NCBI GenBank assembly: GCA_964655005.1
Contig: CAZZKE010000072.1
Coordinates: 1-14,011, forward strand
Direction of reading: 5' to 3'
From: CAZZKE01 sp964655005
GTDB lineage: Bacteria > Pseudomonadota > Alphaproteobacteria > Rhodospirillales > JABHCV01
DNA: 14,011 nt
Both the position numbers and the translations under genes were made by a program. Below, piece after piece: positions 5,719 through 12,322 of this stretch (positions are counted from its first letter, which is position 1; every line of letters begins with the position of its first letter). The notes under the pieces are model-generated. The model searched no databases. It was not told the origin of the DNA and saw only the letters and a program-made list of their open reading frames with translations.

Positions 5719-5756
5719 AAAAATCGGCCGGACCGCAGGGAGTGGGGTCCGGCCGA
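5719..5756 (-). terminator. Intrinsic terminator of the liv/ligase operon
   Basis: CGGCCGGACC (5725-5734) and GGTCCGGCCG (5746-5755) pair perfectly, extended by T5724-A5756 to an 11-bp GC-rich stem with an 11-nt loop. On the minus strand it is followed at once by TTTTT (5723-5719); on the plus strand no T-run follows. So it terminates the leftward operon. It might also slow plus-strand transcripts from the deaminase gene that ends at 5695. Confidence 0.85.
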
Positions 5757-5970
5757 AGAATCGAGGCAACTAATTGCCCCGGTGGGGGACCAGAGAGGGG
5801 GGTCTCCGGAGTGGGCGGATAAGGGGGTATCCGCTGAAATTATATTAGCGCCGGGACTGTGGCGACTTTATGACGCCTAATGCGCCAATTGCGGCAAATT
5901 CATGATATTTTACGATAACCGGCCATCGCCGCGAAGCGGCCCGATCCCGCCTTATCAATGCTCCTTGGTA
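5757..5970. other. 3' untranslated region between operon stop and terminator
   Basis: About 215 nt between the last operon stop (5971) and the terminator. It contains a 7-bp inverted repeat GCGGATA/TATCCGC (5815-5821 and 5828-5834, 6-nt loop) and a GCCGC-GAA-GCGGC hairpin (5928-5940). No T-runs follow, so neither is a terminator. No gene seen. Confidence 0.5.
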
Positions 5971-7224
5971 TTAGTCGTAGGAGCGCTTGTCTTCGATGAC
6001 CACGCCGTCGTTGGCCAGGCCGCCGGGCGGCACCAGTTCGACCTCGCCCTTCATTTTGCAGACGGCCTGCAACACTTCGCGAATGGCATCGATCAGGCCG
6101 CCGCCGCTTGTGGCGGTTTCGCAATACAGGGTCATGGCGTCCCGCCCGTCCATGGTATCGACGACCAGCCGGGCGCGGATGATTTCCGGGCGCCGCCGGA
6201 CTATTTCGGCGATCTGTTCCGGGCGCACGAACATGCCCTTGATCTTGGTCGACTGGTCGGCCCGGCCCATCCATCCCTGCAGGCGCATGTTGGTTCGCCC
6301 GCACGGGCTGGGACCGGGCAGCACGGCGGACAGGTCGCCGGTGGCGAAACGGATCAGCGGGTATTGCCGCGATAACAGCGTAACGATGACCTCGCCCACA
6401 TCGCCCTCGGCGACCGGGTCGCCGGTGCCGGGGCGGACAATCTCGACGATTACCCCTTCATCGACGGTCATGCCCTGCCGCGCCGGGGTTTCATAGGCGA
6501 TCAGGCCAAGATCGGCGGTGGCGTATGTCTGGTAGGCAACAAGCCCCCGGTCCGCCCATTCGGCGCATAACGCCGGCGGAAAATATTCGCCGCCGACCGA
6601 GGCTTTCCTGAAGCACCCGGCGTCGATGCCGGCGGCTTCGGCTTTTTCCAGCAGAATTTTCAGGAACGACGGCGTCCCGGCGTAGGCTGCCGGTCGCAGG
6701 TCGGCGATCACGCCTAGTTGTTGTTCGGTGTTGCCGACACCGGCTGGAATGACCGCGCAGCCGAGCGCCCGGGCGCCCGAATCCATGATGAAGCCGCCCG
6801 GCGTCAGGTGATAGGAAAAGGTGTTATGGACCAGATCGCCGGACCGGAAGCCGGCGGCATGAAGGCCGCGCGCCATGCGGAAGAAATCCCCGGCCATGGC
6901 TTCGGGTTCGTAAATCGGCCCCGGCGACTGGAAAATCCGGGCCAGACCACCACCCGCCGCCTGATTCCCGGCGGGCATGGCGGCCAGCCCGCCGAACGGA
7001 TAGTCGGCCTTCTGGCGTTCGATCAGCGCCGACTTGCGGGTTACCGGCAGTTCCGCCAGCGCCTGGCGCGAATCGATGGCGGCGGCGTCCACCTGGGCCA
7101 GCAAATCGGTGAAGTAGGGCGCGTTGGCCCTGGCGTGGCCGACCTGTTCGGCCAGGGCCGCCATCAGGGCCGCTTCCCTGGCGTCTTCCGAGCGGGTTTC
7201 CAGATCGTCGTAAAAATCGCTCAT
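5971..7224 (-). CDS. PaaK-like (phenylacetate-CoA ligase family) adenylating enzyme with altered P-loop
   Basis: 417 aa of the ANL superfamily, PaaK branch: would activate a carboxylic acid with ATP to an acyl-adenylate and then CoA thioester. Seen: AGVGNTEQQ (161-169), GTPSF (183-187), YATADLG (234-240) in the place of the usual Y-G-x-S/T-E motif, RFATGDLS (292-299), GRADQSTKIKGMFVRP (320-335). The phosphate-binding loop, SSGTTGKP in PaaK, reads IFQSPGPIYEPE (97-108): only S, G and P remain. Similar variants occur beside liv-type operons (recollection), so this may be a subfamily rather than decay, but ligase activity is uncertain. Start ATG 7224 is preferred over 7299, which lies inside livF; the 13-nt gap to livF has no clear Shine-Dalgarno, hinting at coupling. 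Last gene of the operon. Confidence 0.8.
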   Translation of the reverse strand: MSDFYDDLETRSEDAREAALMAALAEQVGHARANAPYFTDLLAQVDAAAIDSRQALAELPVTRKSALIERQKADYPFGGLAAMPAGNQAAGGGLARIFQSPGPIYEPEAMAGDFFRMARGLHAAGFRSGDLVHNTFSYHLTPGGFIMDSGARALGCAVIPAGVGNTEQQLGVIADLRPAAYAGTPSFLKILLEKAEAAGIDAGCFRKASVGGEYFPPALCAEWADRGLVAYQTYATADLGLIAYETPARQGMTVDEGVIVEIVRPGTGDPVAEGDVGEVIVTLLSRQYPLIRFATGDLSAVLPGPSPCGRTNMRLQGWMGRADQSTKIKGMFVRPEQIAEIVRRRPEIIRARLVVDTMDGRDAMTLYCETATSGGGLIDAIREVLQAVCKMKGEVELVPPGGLANDGVVIEDKRSYD

Positions 7225-7237
7225 GTTATTTTGCCGT

Positions 7238-8053
7238 CTAGGCCAGCCAGCGTTTGCGGCGGCGGTAATGTTTGACGTCGCGGAAGCTTTTGCGGCCACC
7301 GGTGCTTAACCCCAGATAGAATTCCTTGACGTCTTCGTTTTCGGCCAGCGACCGGGCCTCGCCTTCCATGACGACCCGGCCGTTTTCCAGAATATATCCG
7401 TAATCGGCGTGCTTCAGGGCGACCGTGGTGTTCTGTTCGGCAAGCAGGAAGCTGACGCCTTCCTGTTTGTTCAGTTGGGTGACGATCTGGAAAATATCTT
7501 CGACCAGTTGCGGCGCCAGACCCATGGACGGCTCGTCGAGCAGGATCAGTTTCGGGCTGGCCATCAAGGCCCGGCCCAATGCGGTCATCTGCTGTTCGCC
7601 GCCGGATGTGTATCCGGCCTGGCTGCTGCGGCGCTCTTTCAGGCGCGGGAAGTAATGATAAACCTTGTCCAGGGATTGGTTGACGGCGGCGGACCCGTCG
7701 GTGCGGGTATAGGCGCCGGTCAGCAGGTTTTCCTCGACCGTCAGGTGTTCGAAACAGTGGCGTCCCTCCATCACCTGGATAACGCCTTTCTTGACCAGGT
7801 CGGAAGGCGTTTGCCTTTCGATGCGTTCGCCGCGGTATTCTATGCTGCCCTTGGTGACGTCGCCGCGTTCGGCCCGCAGCAGGTTCGAAATCGCCTTCAG
7901 CGTCGTCGACTTGCCGGCCCCGTTGGCGCCGAGGAGGGCGACTATGCCCCCCTCGGATACCTCCAGGGAAACCCCCTTCAACACCAGTATCACATGGTCG
8001 TAGATGACCTCGATGTTGTTTATGGCAAGCAGCGGGGTTCCGTTATCGCTCAT
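7238..8053 (-). CDS. livF: Branched-chain-type ABC transporter ATPase (LivF family)
   Basis: 271-aa cytoplasmic ATPase of a hydrophobic amino acid/acid uptake (HAAT) importer, working with the LivG-like ATPase. Walker A GANGAGKST (42-50), Q-loop Q93, ABC signature TSGGEQQ (149-155), Walker B LILLDEP (169-175). The switch position reads AEQNT (205-209) with Gln instead of His, as is usual in LivF. Odd: the protein continues past the normal end with a very basic tail, KSFRDVKHYRRRKRWLA (255-271), absent from ordinary LivF of about 235 residues. It lies 10 nt after livK and 13 nt before the PaaK-like gene, inside the same operon. No strong Shine-Dalgarno. Confidence 0.92.
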   Translation of the reverse strand: MSDNGTPLLAINNIEVIYDHVILVLKGVSLEVSEGGIVALLGANGAGKSTTLKAISNLLRAERGDVTKGSIEYRGERIERQTPSDLVKKGVIQVMEGRHCFEHLTVEENLLTGAYTRTDGSAAVNQSLDKVYHYFPRLKERRSSQAGYTSGGEQQMTALGRALMASPKLILLDEPSMGLAPQLVEDIFQIVTQLNKQEGVSFLLAEQNTTVALKHADYGYILENGRVVMEGEARSLAENEDVKEFYLGLSTGGRKSFRDVKHYRRRKRWLA

Positions 8054-8063
8054 CTTGGTTGGA

Positions 8064-9392
8064 TCAATCAGTGCCGTCGCACTTGCGCGGCGTGATGCCC
8101 TTTTCCTTGGCGTACTTGGCCGCCGAGGCTTCGATCATCGGGCGGACCACGTCGGTCATGGGCTTGATCCAGTCAGACACGAATTCCCACTGCTGGCCGG
8201 TCCATTTCTGGATACGCACCGAGCCGCCGCCTTCGTGGTCGGCGCACGACGCCTTGATCGGCAGCATGAAGCGCGACAGGCCCAGCTTGGCCAGTTTCGT
8301 ATCGGTCAGGTTAAGGTTTTCAAACCCCCAGCGGACCTGTTCGCCGGTCATCGGCTTGTTGCCGTATTTACCCATGGCGGTGCGAATCGCCTCGGTGACG
8401 ATTACCGAGTTAACCAGGCCGCGGTTATAGAGAACTTCGCCAACCTTGTCTTCGGTGGTCGTTCCCTTGTCCCGGCCATAGACGTATTTGAAAATGTCCT
8501 GATGAACCAGGAAGTTGGTGCCGGGGGCGTGGAAGGCGGCCGACTTGTAGCCGATGGCGGCCTTGCCGGCGGGACGGGTATCAGGCTCGGCGCCCGACCA
8601 CCAGTTGCCGATAAACCGGTCCATCGGGAAGCCGACGTTGGCCGCTTCCTTGATCGCCGTCGAATTCATGACGCCCCAGCCCCACATGAATATCCAGTCG
8701 GGGCGAAGCTTGCGGCCGATGGTCAGCCAGGTAGCCTTCTGTTCCAGGCCCGGATAGGTGACCGGAAACTTATGTAACGTAAAGCCATACTTGCCGGCCA
8801 GTTTTTCGAGGGTCGGAATTGGTTCCTTGCCGTATGCCCCGTCAAGGTAGACAAGGGCGACCTTCTTGCCCTTCAACTTGTCCATGCCGCCTTCCTGTGA
8901 GCCGATATAGCGGACCAGGGCGGAAGCCTGGCTCCAGTACGTCGCCGGCATCGTGAAGACATACGGGAAGACCCGGCCGTCAGAGGCGTCGGTGCGACCG
9001 TAACCCATCGAGAACACCGGGATTTTATCCTTGGTGGCGCGATCGATGATGGCATAGGTGATGCCGGTCGAAAGCGGGCTGAACACGGCGGCGCCGGTCG
9101 GGCCCTTGTTTTTCAGGCGTTCATAGCATTCGACGCCGCGGTCGGTGTTGTAAGCGGTGTCGCATTCCTCGATCAGCAGCTTGACGCCATTGATGCCGCC
9201 GTCGCGTTCGTTAAGAAGCTTGTAGTAGTCCATGGCGCCATTGGCGAAGGGAATGCCGCCCGGCGCAAAGGGGCCGGTCCGGTAAACCAACGACGGAATG
9301 AACTGCTCGGCGGCGGTCGCCTGGCCGGTCGCCAGGCCGGTAACGCCGGCGGCGATACCGGCGGCGGCGAGTATAAGTTTTCTGAATTTCAT
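8064..9392 (-). CDS. livK: Periplasmic substrate-binding protein of a LivK-type ABC importer
   Basis: 442 aa, type I periplasmic binding fold (HAAT family). Sec signal peptide: MKFRK, a hydrophobic Ala/Gly-rich core, and a cleavage site around ATA-AE (after residue 27). Mature-protein signs include DRGVECYERL, FSPLSTGITYAI, KKVALVYLDGAYGKEP and WIFMWGWGVMN. It is longer than classic LivK (about 350-370 mature residues) and carries several cysteines (for example SCADHEGGGS, PRKCDG) that could form disulfides. Close context with two acyl-activating enzymes suggests the ligand is a carboxylic acid rather than a branched-chain amino acid, as for the aromatic-acid binding proteins of this family. 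Good Shine-Dalgarno (GGGAGA, about 6 nt before ATG 9392). A 61-nt leader separates it from livM. Confidence 0.9.
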   Translation of the reverse strand: MKFRKLILAAAGIAAGVTGLATGQATAAEQFIPSLVYRTGPFAPGGIPFANGAMDYYKLLNERDGGINGVKLLIEECDTAYNTDRGVECYERLKNKGPTGAAVFSPLSTGITYAIIDRATKDKIPVFSMGYGRTDASDGRVFPYVFTMPATYWSQASALVRYIGSQEGGMDKLKGKKVALVYLDGAYGKEPIPTLEKLAGKYGFTLHKFPVTYPGLEQKATWLTIGRKLRPDWIFMWGWGVMNSTAIKEAANVGFPMDRFIGNWWSGAEPDTRPAGKAAIGYKSAAFHAPGTNFLVHQDIFKYVYGRDKGTTTEDKVGEVLYNRGLVNSVIVTEAIRTAMGKYGNKPMTGEQVRWGFENLNLTDTKLAKLGLSRFMLPIKASCADHEGGGSVRIQKWTGQQWEFVSDWIKPMTDVVRPMIEASAAKYAKEKGITPRKCDGTD

Positions 9393-9453
9393 GTTCTATC
9401 TCCCTGTTGGACAGCTTGGTAATTACGCAAAAACCCTACCGGGCCATTACACC

Positions 9454-10533
9454 CTAATACGGGAACGGCCACAACCGCAGTTTTTCTTTCGCCACCTGCC
9501 ACAACCGTGCCAGGCCATGCGGTTCGACGATCAGAAAAAAGATAATCAGGGCGCCGAAAATCATGAATTCGACGTGGCTGACAATATCGACCGGTATGGA
9601 CAAACCGACAAGCGTCGGCGCGTTACTAAGGAAAATCGGCAGCAGCACGATAAACGCCGCGCCCAGAAACGATCCCATGACCGAGCCCATTCCGCCGATG
9701 ATGACCATAAACAAAATCTGGAATGACCGGGCGATATCGAAGGCCAGGGCCTCGACGCTGGAGGTATAGATAAAAGCCCACAGCGCCCCCGATATGCCGC
9801 AATAGAAAGAGCTTACCGCGAAGGCGCTGAGTTTGGCGCGCAGTGGCCTGATGCCGATGATTTCGGCGGCGATATCCATATCCCGGATGGCCATCCACGA
9901 CCGCCCGATATGCGAACGGACGATGTTCTTGGCGGCCAGCGCCATGATTGCCACGAAGGTCAGGGTGAACAGGTATTTGACCTCGCCGCTGGCCGAAAAA
10001 CCGGTAACGAAGAAATTACCGAATACCGCCCGGGGCGGGGCGCTGATTACACCGGAAGAGCTGTAATTGGTGAACCAGCCGAATTTGTTGAACATCCAGA
10101 TCAGGAAAAACTGCGAGGCCAATGTCGCCACCGCCAGATAAAAGCCCTTGATGCGCAGCGACGGAATGCCGAACAGTATCCCGACCGCGGCGGTGATCAG
10201 TCCGGACAGGATAAACACGAAAACTATATTCAGGTCGGGAAAGGCGGTCGCCAGCTTGTAGGCGGAAAACGCGCCGGTGGCCATAAAACCGCCGGTGCCC
10301 AGGCTCAACTGTCCGGCGTAGCCGGTCAGCAGGTTCAGGCCCAGCGCCGCCAGGCTGAATACCAGAAACGGTATCATAATGGTCGACAGCCAGTAATCGC
10401 TGGCCAGCAACGGCACCGCGATATACGCGACGGCCAGCAGGGCGGCCATGAAATAGCGGTCCTGGCGAATCGTGAAGATCGCCTGATCGGCGGTGTAACT
10501 GGTCTTGAATTGCCCGGCTTCACGGTAAAACAT
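9454..10533 (-). CDS. livM: ABC transporter inner-membrane permease (LivM family)
   Basis: 359 aa, mostly membrane segments. Family signs: GLNLLTGYAGQLSLGTGGFM (65-84) near the N-terminus, the cytoplasmic coupling (EAA-like) loop GRSWMAIRDMDIAAEIIGI (210-228) that docks on the ATPase, IIGGMGSVMGSFLGA (278-292) and a C-terminal VEPHGLARLW (336-345), matching the usual F-x-P-x-GLxG end. It forms the heteromeric channel with the LivH-like permease. It begins 4 nt after the livH stop, with a purine-rich GAGAGAG as Shine-Dalgarno. Length and layout are normal. Confidence 0.93.
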   Translation of the reverse strand: MFYREAGQFKTSYTADQAIFTIRQDRYFMAALLAVAYIAVPLLASDYWLSTIMIPFLVFSLAALGLNLLTGYAGQLSLGTGGFMATGAFSAYKLATAFPDLNIVFVFILSGLITAAVGILFGIPSLRIKGFYLAVATLASQFFLIWMFNKFGWFTNYSSSGVISAPPRAVFGNFFVTGFSASGEVKYLFTLTFVAIMALAAKNIVRSHIGRSWMAIRDMDIAAEIIGIRPLRAKLSAFAVSSFYCGISGALWAFIYTSSVEALAFDIARSFQILFMVIIGGMGSVMGSFLGAAFIVLLPIFLSNAPTLVGLSIPVDIVSHVEFMIFGALIIFFLIVEPHGLARLWQVAKEKLRLWPFPY

Positions 10534-10537
10534 TGCT

Positions 10538-11473
10538 TTACACTCTCTCGATTATTTTGTCGCCGAACAGGCCCTGCGGACGGAACAGCAGGAAGGCCAG
10601 CGCCAGCATGTAGGCGAACCAGTCTTCGATGGCCCCGCCAAAGGCCGGCCCCCAGAACACTTCTGCCACTTTTTCGCCCATGCCGATAATCAGGCCGCCG
10701 ACAATGGCGCCGGGGATCGAGGTGAAGCCGCCCAGAATAAGCACCGGCAGCGCCTTGAGCGCGACCAGCGTCAGGGTGAACTGGACGCCCAGCTTGCTGC
10801 CCCACATGATGCCGGCGACCAGGCCGACCAGGCCGGCCACGGACCACACGATGACCCAGATGGTTTTCAGGGGAATGCCGACGCTCAGGGCCGCCTGATG
10901 ATCGTCGGCGACGGCGCGCAAGGCCCGGCCAATCCGGGTTTTCTGAAAAAATACCGCCAGCACGCCGACCAATACGGCGGATGTCAGGGCGGCCACCAGA
11001 TCGAACTGATTGACCAGTACGCCGCTGAATTCCATGGGGGCGCTGGGAATGCCCAGATCCAGCACCTTGACATCGCTGCCCCAGATTATCTGCCCGAAGC
11101 CGTCGAGAAAATAACTCAGGCCGATGGTCGCCATGAACAGGATGATGGCTTCCTGGTTAACCAGCGGCCGGAGCACGGCCCGTTCGATGACCAGGGCCAG
11201 AACGATCATCACAATAATTGTCCCGATAATAGCCGCCCACGGCGGTACGCCATGTTCGATCAGGCCGACCAGGGTCAGCGCCGCGAACAGCACCATCGCC
11301 CCCTGGGCAAAGTTAAAGACGCCGGAAGCCTTGAATATCAGCACGAAACCAAGCGCCACCAGCGAATACATGACGCCGGCCATCAGGCCGCCGATCAGCA
11401 CCTCCAGGAAAAATTCGGGATAATTCCAGATTTCGACAAACGGCGCGACAAAAACGGCGTTCAGAAATTCCAT
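10538..11473 (-). CDS. livH: ABC transporter inner-membrane permease (LivH family)
   Basis: 311 aa, about eight membrane segments. Family signs: GLMAGVMYSLVALGFVLIFK (29-48), VFNFAQGAM (52-60), coupling loop GRALRAVADDHQAALSVGI (182-200), LGGFTSIPGAIVGG (247-260) and the C-terminal FRPQGLFG (297-304). Pairs with LivM as the importer's second membrane subunit. A Shine-Dalgarno-like GGGAAGGGC lies about 8 nt before ATG 11473. Separated from livG by 39 nt of slightly AT-rich sequence and from livM by 4 nt. Confidence 0.93.
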   Translation of the reverse strand: MEFLNAVFVAPFVEIWNYPEFFLEVLIGGLMAGVMYSLVALGFVLIFKASGVFNFAQGAMVLFAALTLVGLIEHGVPPWAAIIGTIIVMIVLALVIERAVLRPLVNQEAIILFMATIGLSYFLDGFGQIIWGSDVKVLDLGIPSAPMEFSGVLVNQFDLVAALTSAVLVGVLAVFFQKTRIGRALRAVADDHQAALSVGIPLKTIWVIVWSVAGLVGLVAGIMWGSKLGVQFTLTLVALKALPVLILGGFTSIPGAIVGGLIIGMGEKVAEVFWGPAFGGAIEDWFAYMLALAFLLFRPQGLFGDKIIERV

Positions 11474-11512
11474 GCCCGGCGCCCTTCCCGTTGCGAATAA
11501 TATTTAGATTTT

Positions 11513-12322
11513 TCAGCCATGGGCCACCCCAAGATAAGCGTCGATAACCTGCTGGTCGGCGCGCACCTGATCGGGGCTGCCGTCGGCCAGCTTGCGACCG
11601 TAATCCAGCACCACCACATGATCGGATATATCCATGACCACCCCCATGTCGTGTTCGATCAGCACGATGGTGGTGCCGAACTGGTCATTGACGTCCAGGA
11701 TAAAGCGGCTCATGTCCTCTTTTTCCTCGACGTTCATGCCGGCCATCGGTTCATCGAGCAGCAGCAGGGTCGGCTCGGCGGCCAGCGCCCGGCCCAGTTC
11801 GACCCGTTTTTGCAGGCCGTAAGGCAGGCGCCCGACCGGGGTCTTGCGGATGTGCTCTATTTCCAGGAAATCGATGATGTTTTCGACCACTTTCCGGTGC
11901 GCCAGTTCCTCGTTGCGGGCGGGACCCACATGCAGGGCCTGCCAAAACAGGTTCTTGCACATCTTGGTGTTGCGCCCGGTCATGATATTGTCGAGCGTGC
12001 TCATGCCCCGGAACAAGGCGATGTTCTGGAAGGTCCGGGCGATGCCCTGACGCGCCGCATGGTGCGGCTTCATCTGCGCCCGCGTCCGGCCCTGGTAGGT
12101 GATCGCGCCCTGCTGCGGGTGATAAAACCCGTTGATGACGTTGAGCATAGAGCTTTTGCCGGCGCCGTTGGGTCCGATGATCGCCAGAATCTGCCCTTCC
12201 AGCACGGAAAAGCTGATGTTTTTCAGGGCCTGAACGCCGCCGAACGACAGGCTGATGTTATCGACACTCAGCAGTTCCTGGCCGAATGTCCGTTCTGCGG
12301 CCGGCGTTGTGGCTGGGGTCAT
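11513..12322 (-). CDS. livG: Branched-chain-type ABC transporter ATPase (LivG family)
   Basis: 269-aa ATPase partner of LivF. Walker A GPNGAGKSS (50-58), Q-loop in ARTFQN (Q99), signature LPYGLQKRVE (166-175; the degenerate form normal for LivG), Walker B LLLLDEP (186-192), switch histidine H224 in IEHDMG. The segment around 116-137 (FWQALHVGPARNEE) is the usual LivG insertion. The ATG at 12322 is chosen because the fold begins shortly after it; it shares one base with the ligase stop (TGATG) and has AAAGGGG about 8 nt upstream. The frame stays open for another 104 codons upstream, but that stretch is Arg-rich shadow of the ligase gene. Confidence 0.93.
   Translation of the reverse strand: MTPATTPAAERTFGQELLSVDNISLSFGGVQALKNISFSVLEGQILAIIGPNGAGKSSMLNVINGFYHPQQGAITYQGRTRAQMKPHHAARQGIARTFQNIALFRGMSTLDNIMTGRNTKMCKNLFWQALHVGPARNEELAHRKVVENIIDFLEIEHIRKTPVGRLPYGLQKRVELGRALAAEPTLLLLDEPMAGMNVEEKEDMSRFILDVNDQFGTTIVLIEHDMGVVMDISDHVVVLDYGRKLADGSPDQVRADQQVIDAYLGVAHG

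Noticed and set aside
5928..5940. GCCGC/GCGGC hairpin as operon terminator
   Set aside because: Only a 5-bp stem and no T-run; the hairpin at 5719-5756 is a far better terminator.
11800..11830. Degenerate ABC signature LPYGLQK in livG as a defect
   Set aside because: This form is normal in the LivG family.
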